NCBI GenBank assembly: GCA_030147755.1
Contig: JASBUW010000166.1
Coordinates: 1 to 36,412 of the forward strand
Length of the DNA stretch: 36,412 bases
Direction of reading: 5' to 3'
Origin: Parachlamydiaceae bacterium
Lineage (GTDB): Bacteria > Chlamydiota > Chlamydiia > Chlamydiales > Parachlamydiaceae
The notes under the pieces: generated by a model
The model's database searches: none
Seen by the model: the letters and a program-made list of their open reading frames with translations, nothing else
Told to the model about the DNA's origin: nothing
Shown: in pieces, positions 7,872-16,429 of the stretch
How positions within the stretch are numbered: the stretch's first letter is position 1
Layout: each line of letters begins with the position of its first letter
Program-made: the position numbers and the translations under genes

Positions 7872-8723
7872 TTAAGCTTCTTTGAAGCGAGGTTTACGTC
7901 GAAAAATAGCCAAGCTTAAGACATAGGCAATTCCTGCAATTAGCGCAATGGTGGCTCCCGTCGGCCAATCTAAATAATAGGCAATCGCATTTCCGCTAAA
8001 ACAAAAAAGACTACTAATGAGAATGGCCAGCATCATCATATAGGATAAGCGAAAAGTGAGTAAATTCGCGATAGCGGCTGGAATTGTCAACATGGTCATT
8101 ACCAAGACAATTCCCACTACTTGAATGAGAAGCACAATGCAGACAGCCACGAGAATTAATAGCAGAACATACAGCGTATGCACGGGTAATCCTTGTAGGC
8201 GCGCTTGATCTTCATCAAAACAAATGGCTAAAAAGCGCTTATGTAAGCATAAAATGAGCAAAATGACGCCGATATCTAATCCGCCTAAGATATATAAATC
8301 TGTCTTAGAGACCCATAAAATATTTCCAATTAAAAAATTGGTGAGTTCGACGTTAAATCCGGGCGTTTGAGAAATAAAGAGAATCCCAATTGCCATTCCA
8401 ATGGACCAAATTGCTGCAATGGCCGAATCTTCTCGCTGACGATAATTGAGGTGAATCCAGCCTATAATTAACGCAGACAATAAAGCTGCTGCTAGCGCTC
8501 CATAAAGCGGAGAGGCCCACGTAATGCCTTGCGCGCGTTCTAGCCAAATGCAGAAACCAATTCCACTTAAAACCGAATGAGAAATACTTCCCCCAATAAA
8601 TACAATGCGTTTAACAACCACATAAGAACCAATAATTCCACTCACGATAGAAGCGGCAATGCCAGCTAAGAAGGCGGCCAATAACAGAGAATTTGTCATC
8701 AAGGCTTCGAAAAATGAGGGCAT
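7872..8723 (-). CDS. Metal ABC transporter permease (ZnuB/MntB family)
   Basis: This 283-residue ABC-3 family permease has about eight or nine hydrophobic helices. Family signatures include GSYVVVKRIVFIGGSISHSVLSGIG near residues 33-57 and, late in the protein, VVGIVLVMTMLTIPAAIANLL. It forms the membrane channel of a Zn or Mn importer with the ATPase and binding protein encoded just upstream on the same strand. The gap to the ATPase gene is six bases, so they are one operon. Which metal is carried cannot be read from the sequence. Confidence 0.93.
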   Translation of the reverse strand: MPSFFEALMTNSLLLAAFLAGIAASIVSGIIGSYVVVKRIVFIGGSISHSVLSGIGFCIWLERAQGITWASPLYGALAAALLSALIIGWIHLNYRQREDSAIAAIWSIGMAIGILFISQTPGFNVELTNFLIGNILWVSKTDLYILGGLDIGVILLILCLHKRFLAICFDEDQARLQGLPVHTLYVLLLILVAVCIVLLIQVVGIVLVMTMLTIPAAIANLLTFRLSYMMMLAILISSLFCFSGNAIAYYLDWPTGATIALIAGIAYVLSLAIFRRKPRFKEA

Positions 8724-8729
8724 AGTGAC

Positions 8730-9482
8730 CTAGGGCGTGGTTAAGGGAGTGGATTGAATAGGCAAATGATAAAGACCAAAGACGAAATGCTCACAGACTT
8801 CTGCGGGTTTTAGCGAAAAAACGCGTCCTTGTACACATAAAATACGCTCGACATGATCAATGGCAGCTCGCAAATCATGCGTGACCATTAAGATCGTCAT
8901 TTCTCCTTTGAGTTCTTTGAGAATAGCATAAATATCGGCTTCTGCTTGACTATCCACACTTGCTGTCGGTTCATCAAGCAATAACAGTTGGGGATGAGAA
9001 ACCAAAGCTCTGGCAATTAAAACACGCTGCGCTTGACCTCCTGAAAGGGTGCCAAAAGGAGCATTTTTTAATTTTTCTAATCCAACGCGTTCTAAGGCTT
9101 CATGAGCCACTTGACGATCTTGTTTGGAAAAGCATCCATACCAAGGAAGATGGTTAAGTAAACCGGCTAAAACGACTTCTTCGACTGAAATAGGAAAATC
9201 GCGATCGAAACGCATCGCCTGTGGAACATACGCCAGAGGCATAGTGCGTTGCGGAGAAATTCCAGGAGTTTGATCAAACACGCGAATGCATCCACGAGAA
9301 GGTCTGAGAAATCCTAAAATGAGTTTAAGCAGCGTGGTTTTGCCTCCTCCATTGGGTCCAATGATTCCCATAAATTCACCGGATTCAACGGTGAAGGACA
9401 CGTCATGTAGCACGGGCATGCTGTGATAAGAGAAAAAAACGTGCTCAAACTGTATTAAGGGAGGATTCATCTGTTTATCCAT
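8730..9482 (-). CDS. Metal ABC transporter ATP-binding protein (ZnuC/MntA family)
   Basis: This ATPase of about 250 residues powers the neighbouring permease. It has Walker A GPNGGGKTT, signature LSGGQAQR, Walker B LLLLDEPTAS and the switch His in MVTHDLRA. The open frame extends to 9500, but I prefer ATG 9482, which overlaps the end of the binding-protein gene by eight bases (AATGGATAA) and implies translational coupling; ATG 9470 (MNPPLIQFEH) is also possible. The frame order binding protein-ATPase-permease is the common one for this importer class. Confidence 0.93.
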   Translation of the reverse strand: MDKQMNPPLIQFEHVFFSYHSMPVLHDVSFTVESGEFMGIIGPNGGGKTTLLKLILGFLRPSRGCIRVFDQTPGISPQRTMPLAYVPQAMRFDRDFPISVEEVVLAGLLNHLPWYGCFSKQDRQVAHEALERVGLEKLKNAPFGTLSGGQAQRVLIARALVSHPQLLLLDEPTASVDSQAEADIYAILKELKGEMTILMVTHDLRAAIDHVERILCVQGRVFSLKPAEVCEHFVFGLYHLPIQSTPLTTP

Positions 9483-10335
9483 TGGCAAAGGCATGAGCAA
9501 TTTCCCGCATGCTTGTCAAATAATGTTCAGAATAAGGATCTAAAATGACCAGTTTGGCTCCCAAAGTTTCAGCCACGAGTTTGGCCGCTTTGTTATTGTA
9601 CTGCATTTGAATAAAAATCGAGCGCATATGCAGTTGACGGACAGTATTCAAGAGTTTCGTCATTTGTTGAGGAGTCGGGTCTTTGCCTTCTACTTCGATG
9701 GAATATTGCTTAAGATTATAATCACGACAAAAATAAGCGTAAGCAGGATGAGAAACAAGAATGTTGCGATTTTCTAAAGGAGCTAAAATGCTTTGGATCT
9801 CTTGATCCAAAGCATGTAATTCTTGTTGAAAAGCGAGCAAGTTTTGTTTGTAAAGTTCTGTATGCTCTGGAAACGCTCTCATGAGAGTAGCCGCAATGGT
9901 TTCAGCTTGAATTTGCGCTTGACGTGTACTTAACCAAAAATGTAAATCGACGGATCCTGGGCAACAGCCTTTATGATGAGGATCTCGAATCAAATCGAGT
10001 CCTTGCTGCAAATTGACCACCTCTAATTGAGGTTGATGGCTTTTTAAAGCTTGAATCGCTCGATTTTCAAAGGGTTCGCCGATACGAAACCAAATAGTGG
10101 CTTGGCTGGCGGCCAGCATTTGTCGTGGAGTGGGTTCATAGGTATGAGAACTGGCTCCGGCCGGAACCATGAGATAAATTTGCACGGTTTCTTGAGCAAT
10201 TTTCTCCACAAAAAATTTGTGAGGTGCAACACTCACTAACACAAAAGGAGCTGTTTGAGTGTTGGCCCTTAAACAAGCTGAGCTTGCCATGACCATCAAA
10301 AACAGCCAAAGAGAGTGTCGCCATAGATGAAACAT
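9475..10335 (-). CDS. Metal ABC transporter substrate-binding protein (ZnuA/TroA family)
   Basis: This 286-residue periplasmic protein captures Zn or Mn for the importer. It has a signal peptide (about 1-24); a Cys at 21 follows SSA, a poor lipobox. Family ligands are visible as His64 (SSHTYEP), His132 (DLHFW), His196 (SHPAYAY) and Asp266 (LDPYSEHY). The His-rich flexible loop of many Zn-specific ZnuA proteins is reduced to RDPHHKGCCPG, so Mn or broad specificity is as likely as Zn. It is the first gene of the three-gene operon, 61 bases after the BTB-protein gene. Confidence 0.92.
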   Translation of the reverse strand: MFHLWRHSLWLFLMVMASSACLRANTQTAPFVLVSVAPHKFFVEKIAQETVQIYLMVPAGASSHTYEPTPRQMLAASQATIWFRIGEPFENRAIQALKSHQPQLEVVNLQQGLDLIRDPHHKGCCPGSVDLHFWLSTRQAQIQAETIAATLMRAFPEHTELYKQNLLAFQQELHALDQEIQSILAPLENRNILVSHPAYAYFCRDYNLKQYSIEVEGKDPTPQQMTKLLNTVRQLHMRSIFIQMQYNNKAAKLVAETLGAKLVILDPYSEHYLTSMREIAHAFANG

Positions 10336-10396
10336 AACTGTTGACTATGCCTTTTATAGAAAGCTTTTTTTGCAACAGTTTAGCATTTCTATTTAT

Positions 10397-11977
10397 TTAA
10401 GCATATAAAACTTCAGAAATTTCTTCCGGCGTTTCTCCTACTTGCCATGCGGCATAATTCTTTAAAGCTTGCACGTTATTCCCGCAAAAATGCACACAAC
10501 TTTGTTGAAGACGCGTATCTTGTGTTTGAAGGGCTAGCTCATAAAGAGGACGCACATTTTGCACACATAATTTTCCTTCTAAAAGCACCCTAAAATTTTT
10601 ATAGTCATCGCTGTCTACTCCGCCTAAGATCTCTTGACAGCTTTTAAACCAAAAATGCATTTCTTCAGAGCAAGCAAATGGAGAAGCCAGTAAACCTATC
10701 ACCTGAGCTTTGGCATGTTGACAACAATGCTTTTCTAAAGCATCTGAATGAATGGCTTGCGCCTTTTTCCAACAGGCTTCCCATGTTGTGTTATTCATTT
10801 TCTGTGTCAGATATTGATTTTCTACGAGAGTCTTAATCTCTTGCAAGTCAGGATGTTGATTCAGAATGTATTCGATTTCTTTCTCTTTGAATTGTTTATA
10901 TTGATCGATGATATGCCATTCCAAGGCTTGGATGAGTTTAGGGGCGATCAGAAAATCGGCGATTTGAAGCAAATCAATAATAAGTTCTTTATTTAACTGC
11001 AACTTGGGTTTTTGATGATCCAATAATTGGAGCGCAAGTTTAAAAGCTTCGGGATTTTCAATATCTGCGATTTCAAGTGGATCCCCTGCTTCATCTTGCG
11101 GTCTATTCTTAATGAGATTGGCTATATGCTGACTATAATTCTGCAAGAGGTTTGCATTCACTTCTACGCTTTCTCCTTTGAATTGAAGAGTGAGCTTAGT
11201 ACCATTTGCTTGGGGAGGTTCATCAAGTAATAAGATCCAGTAATTTTGAAGTGCATCTTGCACCTCTTCATTTTTAACTTTTTTTAAGCGTTCTTGCAAC
11301 TGACCGACAAAAAGGGGATTTTGACGTGCAATTTGTTTAAAATCGCGACTTTTTAATTTCTTGACGAGATTATCTTCTTGATCAGTCGGTAGCGAAAGAA
11401 TGCCCATCCACTGTCGATGAGGCTCTGCAGGAGTTGCCTCAATGAGTTGTTTGAATTGTTTCTCGCCTAAAGTACGGAAAGCCACACCGAGCTGTTCAAA
11501 ATTCATGAGAGTAATTAAATTTTTTTGACTTGTGACGTCTGCTTTGTTTAGTAAACGTTCAACATCTTGGTTGGTTAATAAACTATTAGGACCATAGTTA
11601 TTCTCAAAATCAGTGATAAAATGTTTTAATTGAGACACTTTATAGGTGCCCCAGAGATAATCTAGCCCAGCAGCAACTCCTGCTGCTATAAGACCTAATA
11701 CCCAGCAAAGCGCAATAGCCATAATTCCAAGGCATTGCATGTTAAGAGAACCAGGTGCAGTTATTCGACGTCCTTGCTCAGTAGTGATCCATACTACTTT
11801 TTTGCTTAAGATATAAATTCCTGTGAGTACGCTAGCTAGAGTCCCGAATATCCCTGTTACAAGCGCAGTAATGGCAGCATGATTATTATTATAATCATTT
11901 GCTCGCTGGACTTGTTGGGTAAATTCATTTTTTACTAAATGAAATTGTAAACCTATATTTTGATTAACTATGTTCAT
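10397..11977 (-). CDS. BTB/POZ-like protein with two N-terminal membrane helices, candidate host-directed effector
   Basis: This 526-residue protein has two hydrophobic helices at about 33-57 and 81-106, a helical linker, and a BTB-like domain at about 258-357. The BTB evidence is KLTLQFKGESVEVNANLL, then ADIENPEAFKLALQLLD, then ELIIDLLQIADFLIAPKLIQ; it follows the BTB order of strand, hydrophobic A helices and the DLLQIADFL helix. The remaining residues are helical and may be a BACK-like tail. BTB proteins recruit cullin-3 ubiquitin ligases in eukaryotes, and amoeba-associated Chlamydiae are known for expanded BTB and F-box families. The paired helices resemble inclusion membrane proteins, though the loop is longer than usual. 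The ribosome site AGGAG precedes ATG 11977. Confidence 0.75.
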   Translation of the reverse strand: MNIVNQNIGLQFHLVKNEFTQQVQRANDYNNNHAAITALVTGIFGTLASVLTGIYILSKKVVWITTEQGRRITAPGSLNMQCLGIMAIALCWVLGLIAAGVAAGLDYLWGTYKVSQLKHFITDFENNYGPNSLLTNQDVERLLNKADVTSQKNLITLMNFEQLGVAFRTLGEKQFKQLIEATPAEPHRQWMGILSLPTDQEDNLVKKLKSRDFKQIARQNPLFVGQLQERLKKVKNEEVQDALQNYWILLLDEPPQANGTKLTLQFKGESVEVNANLLQNYSQHIANLIKNRPQDEAGDPLEIADIENPEAFKLALQLLDHQKPKLQLNKELIIDLLQIADFLIAPKLIQALEWHIIDQYKQFKEKEIEYILNQHPDLQEIKTLVENQYLTQKMNNTTWEACWKKAQAIHSDALEKHCCQHAKAQVIGLLASPFACSEEMHFWFKSCQEILGGVDSDDYKNFRVLLEGKLCVQNVRPLYELALQTQDTRLQQSCVHFCGNNVQALKNYAAWQVGETPEEISEVLYA

Positions 11978-12114
11978 GTTTTTAACTCCTATTTAATTAA
12001 TTTGAATATAAATCATTATTTTGTTTGTTGCAATATTAAATTTAATTAATGAAGTTAGTTAATTTAAAAACAAGGAACTTGAAAATATTCATCTTGTCTA
12101 TCCTGCTTACAAGA

Positions 12115-12163
12115 TATACACAAACAACTTCAAAAAACCGATTTTTGAAGTTGTTTGTGTATA
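12115..12163. repeat. Hairpin repeat family, copy 2 of 3
   Basis: The same 22-bp arms as at 2453-2502 (TATACACAAACAACTTC...), here with a 5-nt centre (ACCGA region). It lies upstream of the BTB gene, with no gene end next to it, which argues against a plain terminator role. Confidence 0.88.
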
Positions 12164-12411
12164 AATAAGATCGCAAGCAGCAAGATAGGTAGAATAAATA
12201 CAAGGCAATCGCATAATAATTTTTTAAATAATCAGTAATTCATAAAAGTGCAACGCAAAGGCGCGGAGAAAGACAAGATAAATTCAAAACAGGAAATTAA
12301 GAAGTTTTACATGCTTTAAAAAGTACTGAAGTATGCAACAAGCTCTAGGAGTACTGTGGAATCTAGAAGATAAAAGTCTGTTTTTATATGCATCAAATTT
12401 TCAAATAAATG

Positions 12412-12457
12412 GGTCATACGCGAAGCGTTTGGAGCTCCAAACGCTTCGCGTATGACC
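12412..12457. repeat. Perfect 46-bp palindrome carrying the end motif of the 17-kb element
   Basis: The sequence is its own reverse complement from end to end, with centre GGAG/CTCC and no loop. Each half contains CGCGAAGCGTTTGGAGC, the sequence that ends the elements at 16600-17011 and 36251-36412. It may be two element ends left joined after loss of the middle. Confidence 0.88.
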
Positions 12458-12522
12458 AGAAAATCACTTTAACATGTCAAGTCGCTAAAAGTCAGTTTTT
12501 AGTGCGTAAGAATACTTACAAG

Positions 12523-12975
12523 CTATTTTTTAGGCTGCGTTTTTTTATCCTGTTTGACAGCAATTTTACGCACTTGCCCTTGCTGCGTTTTCTTAAATTT
12601 AATTTGCAAAACGCCATTTTGATATTCCGCTTGTTCAGAGCTTTCTTCTATTTGAGAAGGGAGTTCCACTTGATAAAAGAAAGAATTGCGTGCACGACGG
12701 TAGTATTTCTTTTCTTTGTCGGATTCTTCCTCTTTCTTTTCTCCTTTAATCCATAAAGTATTTTGGTGCACAGAAATATCTAAGTCTTCGGATGATAAGC
12801 CCGGTAAATGTGCTTCTACATAGACGTTTTGATCATCTTCCGATACGCTCACACCTGTATCTTCGCTAGAACCCATCCAACGTCCCATCCGGTCTTCCAT
12901 TTCTTCCCATAAGCTAGGGAGAGAGGAGGGAATGCGTAAAAAAGCACGGGGAATTAAATTGCGTTCACGACTCAT
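12523..12975 (-). CDS. Small heat-shock protein, Hsp20 family
   Basis: This 150-residue chaperone would hold unfolded proteins in the cytoplasm. The alpha-crystallin domain spans about residues 40-140: VSVSEDDQNVYVEAHLPGL, then DISVHQNTLWIKGEKKEE, then ELPSQIEESSEQAEYQNGVLQIKF, which is the typical A-x-x-x-n-GVL closing motif. A C-terminal IAV could serve as the IxI oligomer contact. I chose ATG 12975 because AGGAGG lies six bases before it; an in-frame ATG at 12999 lacks one. A vegetative-type promoter sits at 13023-13051. No CIRCE operator is seen. Confidence 0.93.
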   Translation of the reverse strand: MSRERNLIPRAFLRIPSSLPSLWEEMEDRMGRWMGSSEDTGVSVSEDDQNVYVEAHLPGLSSEDLDISVHQNTLWIKGEKKEEESDKEKKYYRRARNSFFYQVELPSQIEESSEQAEYQNGVLQIKFKKTQQGQVRKIAVKQDKKTQPKK

Positions 12976-13022
12976 AATTAACCTCCTGTTAAAAGTCATT
13001 TTTTTGCGTCTTATTGACTTGT

Positions 13023-13051
13023 GTATAAAAAATCACCTTGAATATAGTCAA
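13023..13051 (-). promoter_or_regulatory. Predicted promoter for the Hsp20 gene
   Basis: On the minus strand TTGACT and TTATAC are spaced by 17 bases, about 50 bases before the Hsp20 ribosome site. The fit is close to the vegetative consensus. The opposite-strand LOG gene starts 36 bases away, so its promoter may overlap. Confidence 0.5.
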
Positions 13052-13086
13052 ATTAAAAATATCTTATCATTTAATTTAAAGCTTTT

Positions 13087-14127
13087 ATGATTCAATCTCA
13101 AGAACCTGCGTATTCTCACTCTAATCCAGAAATGATGGAAAAAATCAAAGAACTCGTGGCTTTCACAGGAACTGATCCACAGTCACTAGCAGCTGATCTG
13201 GTCAGTCAAATTATTTATAGTAGTCTCAAAATATTAAACACAGACTATGATCTTGGTCAACTCAAGCTGATGACACGTGCTTTTAAGGAAATGCGTTATG
13301 CGTACCAAGTGTTTAACGAACATCGAAAAGGACGTTGTGTAAGTATTTTTGGATCGGCACGTACCCCAGAAAGTCATCCCGATTTTCAAATCGCTAAAGC
13401 TTTCAGTTTAGCGATCAGTTCAAAAGGGTGGACGTGTATGACGGGAGCAGCGGATGGAATCATGCGAGCCGGATTAGAAGGTGCTCAAAAAGACGCCAGT
13501 TTTGGTTTATCTATTCGCTTGCCTTTTGAGAATACGACGCATACATTGCTAGCTGGGGATCCCAGACTCATCAATTTTCGTTATTTTTTCACACGCAAAC
13601 TCATGTTTTTGAGTCATTCTGATGCGGTGGCTGCTTTTCCGGGTGGTGTGGGTACACAAGATGAGTTGTTTGAAGTGCTTACGCTTATGCAAACCGGAAA
13701 AGCCAATATTGTTCCTGTTATTTTGTTAGAAGGAGAAGAAGGAACTTATTGGAAAGCTTGGGAAGATTATGTGCACCATAATTTATTAAACACAGGGTGG
13801 ATTAGTCCCGATGATCTTCACTTTTATTACCGTGCTCCTAGCGTACAACAAGCTGTCGATCATATTGAGCAATTCTATCGACGTTATCATTCAAGTCGCT
13901 ATGTCAAAGATACCTTGGTCATACGCTTACTCACACCTCTAACGGTCGAGCAAATCGCTCTCTTAAATGATGAATTTCGCACTCTTATGAAACAAGGATA
14001 TATCTATCCGACAAAGCCTTTGGAAGAAGAAAAAGACCATTTAGATCTCCCTCGTATTGCTTTTGAGCATAATCGTAAAGGCTTTGGATTATTGCGCGCT
14101 CTTATCGATCGTGTGAATGCTTTTTAG
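13087..14127 (+). CDS. LOG-family protein (nucleotide 5'-monophosphate phosphoribohydrolase-like)
   Basis: This 346-residue protein has the LOG/Rossmann core: SIFGSARTPES near residue 86, GAADGIMRAGLEGA near 120-133, RKLMF at 170-174, and the signature PGGVGTQDE at 185-193 with the catalytic Arg and Glu positions kept. Family members cleave ribose from nucleoside monophosphates, making free bases or, in plants, active cytokinins; many were once misnamed lysine decarboxylases. About 80 extra residues precede the core and about 120 follow it, making it longer than the minimal family. It is convergent with the next gene and overlaps its end by four bases. Confidence 0.85.
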   Translation: MIQSQEPAYSHSNPEMMEKIKELVAFTGTDPQSLAADLVSQIIYSSLKILNTDYDLGQLKLMTRAFKEMRYAYQVFNEHRKGRCVSIFGSARTPESHPDFQIAKAFSLAISSKGWTCMTGAADGIMRAGLEGAQKDASFGLSIRLPFENTTHTLLAGDPRLINFRYFFTRKLMFLSHSDAVAAFPGGVGTQDELFEVLTLMQTGKANIVPVILLEGEEGTYWKAWEDYVHHNLLNTGWISPDDLHFYYRAPSVQQAVDHIEQFYRRYHSSRYVKDTLVIRLLTPLTVEQIALLNDEFRTLMKQGYIYPTKPLEEEKDHLDLPRIAFEHNRKGFGLLRALIDRVNAF

Positions 14128-14648
14128 TGAATGGTGCGTGCCGCAAGTGTAATATGAAACTCATGATTAAAAAGCTTAGGGGATAATCCATAGTGGGAGC
14201 GCAGCTTTTCTAGCTGCGGAGCTTCTACCTCCAATATGATATACTCTTTATTTCCGTTGCGTACCGTGCGGATATCTTTGGGCTTAAAATAAAAGGTTTT
14301 TCCGACTTCTGAAATCGGTCCTATTTGCTTGGCTTCATTCTCATAAAACACACTAATGTGTGCTCCCACCTTAGTTTGACGGGTAATGGAGCTTGGTTTG
14401 TCGAATCCCGGTTGTTCAATCAAAGGAAAAAGACGATGGACATAGTCATTACTGACTTTGACATAAACATATCCATCCCCTATCTGGGTTAGCGTTCCTG
14501 TATGTGGCAATTCATGTTGAGCAATGGAAAGTGCGCGTTCTTCTACCGTAGAGGGAAATCGAGTTTGAATTTGATAACAGTTAACTTCGCTAGCTAGTAA
14601 TAGAAAGACGAACAGAAAAAAAGAACGCATCACTTGCATAGAATTCAT
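14124..14648 (-). CDS. Exported protein with paired H-x-S/T motifs, 2H-phosphoesterase-like
   Basis: This 174-residue protein begins with a signal peptide (MRSFFLFVFLLLASEVNC within residues 7-24). Two motifs fit the 2H phosphoesterase signature, H-h-[ST]-h: HISV at 97-100 and HITL at 165-168, 68 residues apart in a short alpha/beta protein. Such enzymes open cyclic phosphates or cut 2'-5' linkages in RNA or nucleotides. The assignment rests on these motifs alone, so it is tentative; if right, an exported member is unusual and would act in the periplasm or on the host. Three in-frame ATGs (14648, 14639, 14630) are possible starts. It sits nine bases after the small gene at 14658-14963 on the same strand, so the two are probably co-transcribed. 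Confidence 0.6.
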   Translation of the reverse strand: MNSMQVMRSFFLFVFLLLASEVNCYQIQTRFPSTVEERALSIAQHELPHTGTLTQIGDGYVYVKVSNDYVHRLFPLIEQPGFDKPSSITRQTKVGAHISVFYENEAKQIGPISEVGKTFYFKPKDIRTVRNGNKEYIILEVEAPQLEKLRSHYGLSPKLFNHEFHITLAARTIH

Positions 14649-14657
14649 CTTGTTTAT

Positions 14658-14963
14658 TTATACCTCTGGAAATAAACAGCGCGGAGTCACCTTTTTGCTT
14701 TTTGCAGCAGAACGAAAAAGATGATTATGATTATCTAAATATGCCACTATATCTTCATGTAATTGATTTAATTCTTTTACTCTAGATGAGAAATTCTCCT
14801 TATTGTTTTTTATTCTGCTTTCTAATGAATTAATTTGCAATATTAAGTTGTTTAATTTTAAAATAGTGTCTTCTTTGTTTTTATTGTTTTTAATTTTTTC
14901 AAATTCTTTTTTTAAATTTATAGTGGCTTGTGAATAAGACGGCATTGATCTAGTGATACGCAT
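14658..14963 (-). CDS. Small coiled-coil protein of unknown function
   Basis: I do not recognise this 101-residue basic protein. Residues about 15-80 are Lys/Asn/Leu-rich with heptad-like Leu and Ile spacing (LNNLILQINSLESRIKNN), predicting a coiled coil. There is no signal peptide or membrane segment. AGGAG at nine bases before ATG 14963 supports translation. Its base composition is more AT-rich than the neighbours. It precedes the 2H-phosphoesterase-like gene by nine bases. A secreted effector or chaperone is possible but unsupported. Confidence 0.6.
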   Translation of the reverse strand: MRITRSMPSYSQATINLKKEFEKIKNNKNKEDTILKLNNLILQINSLESRIKNNKENFSSRVKELNQLHEDIVAYLDNHNHLFRSAAKSKKVTPRCLFPEV

Positions 14964-15139
14964 AGCTTAAACTCCTAAAAAATAATTATATAAGCGCGAT
15001 CAGTATAGCAATTTTGGAAATAAAAACAAATAAAATATTTATTTTAATTTATTAAAAATTTTATTTGTTATATAAAATAATTTAATAAATTTATATTTTT
15101 ATATAAATATATTTCTTTACGTTTGAATATTCACAAAAC

Positions 15140-16387
15140 TTAAGAAGCTAGCCAGGTATGATGCATGAGTAAATAAGCAGCGCCGCTCATCAAGAGAAGA
15201 GCAAAGAAACCTAAAAGATTGGACCACCAAGGATTGGTATATTGTTGCATGATGGTTTTGCGGTTGCAAATATGAAGAAGGAGAGCGATCAAAAAGGGGG
15301 CTAATAGACCATAAACCACGGAGGTATAAATGAGAGCTTGAATAGGATCTAAAGAAAAGAGGTTGGAAAGCCATCCTAAAACAATAGAAGAGAGAATCAC
15401 GCTATAAAAGCCCTTCGCTTCTTTAAAATGTTTATCCATGCCTTTTTGCCATCCAAAGGCATCTGCAAATAAATAGCCTAAGCATCCTGCTAGAACCGGG
15501 ATAGCAAGTAGACCTGTGCCAATGACGCCAAGCGTAAAAAGAAGAAAAGCGAAAGGTCCTGCTAAAGGTTCTAAAGCTTTCGCTGCATCTTGAACGGTTT
15601 CAATGTGGGTGATGCCTGCAGGAAACAACACGCTACCTGTGGTCAAAATAATGAAAAACATCACGACGTTGGATAAGAGCATGCCGAGATTGACATCTAT
15701 TCTCATTTCTTGCAGTTCTTTTTTTGGCGGCGTATTAGGTTTATGGTTTCTTTCTTCTACAGACATAGATGTTTGCCAAAAGAAGAGATAAGGAGAAATC
15801 GTGGTGCCTAAAAGAGCCACTAAGAGCGTGATAAACTTGTCATTCCATTCGATATGGGGAATTACAGTTGCCCATAGCACGGCTGGCCAATCTTCTTGTA
15901 CAAGAAAGGGTACAATGAGATAAACCAGTAGAAAAGCGCATAGCCATTTAAGAACGCGAGCCATTTTTTGATAAGAGAAAAAAATAAGCCCTAGAATGAG
16001 AAAAACAGTAAAGCATAAGGCATGAAACCAACTAGGTAAAACAGGCAGGAAGAGGTGTGAGACAGCTCCCATTGCGGAAAGATTGGCAGCAATGTTAAAT
16101 GTAATCGCAGGAAATAAGGCGATTAGCATGAGCCACAAAAGTGTTTTGGGATAGTGACTTTTGATGACTTTTCCTAGTCCACTATCTGTGACAATGCCAA
16201 TTCTGGCGCACATTTCTTGAATGCAAAACATGAGTGGATAAGTGATGAGCGCTGTCCATAGGGTGGCAAGCCCAAAACTGGCTCCCGCTTGCGAGTAAAT
16301 GGCAATGCCGGAAGGGTCATCATCACTCGCTCCTGTGACTAGTCCAGGACCAAGTTTTTTCCATAGAGCGCTAAGAGAATTTTTCAT
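15140..16387 (-). CDS. Nramp-family divalent metal transporter, DPSG subtype
   Basis: This 415-residue protein has about eleven hydrophobic helices and the Nramp fold. The first helix carries TGASDDDPSGIAIYSQAG where classical MntH has DPGN. The helix-6 motif is GTTISPYLFFWQTS, without the Met of the canonical MPH motif that selects transition metals. It is therefore from an Nramp-related branch whose metal (Mn, Fe, Mg or other) cannot be assumed. Two gene-free spacers flank it: AT-rich DNA after its end and the palindrome block at 16430-17011 before its start. The ribosome site before ATG 16387 is weak. Confidence 0.88.
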   Translation of the reverse strand: MKNSLSALWKKLGPGLVTGASDDDPSGIAIYSQAGASFGLATLWTALITYPLMFCIQEMCARIGIVTDSGLGKVIKSHYPKTLLWLMLIALFPAITFNIAANLSAMGAVSHLFLPVLPSWFHALCFTVFLILGLIFFSYQKMARVLKWLCAFLLVYLIVPFLVQEDWPAVLWATVIPHIEWNDKFITLLVALLGTTISPYLFFWQTSMSVEERNHKPNTPPKKELQEMRIDVNLGMLLSNVVMFFIILTTGSVLFPAGITHIETVQDAAKALEPLAGPFAFLLFTLGVIGTGLLAIPVLAGCLGYLFADAFGWQKGMDKHFKEAKGFYSVILSSIVLGWLSNLFSLDPIQALIYTSVVYGLLAPFLIALLLHICNRKTIMQQYTNPWWSNLLGFFALLLMSGAAYLLMHHTWLAS

Positions 16388-16429
16388 TAGACCCGCTTTG
16401 GTCGTCCCTAATCTAAGTTTTAAAAAGTT

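Larger units (their letters stand above)
11978..12522. other. Gene-poor, AT-rich spacer holding two palindromes
   Basis: No credible gene is seen in these 545 bases. They hold the hairpin copy at 12115-12163 and the 46-bp palindrome at 12412-12457. A short stretch near 12249-12270 (CGCAAAGGCGCGGAGAAAG) resembles widespread low-complexity intergenic sequence but has no partner here. Confidence 0.7.
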
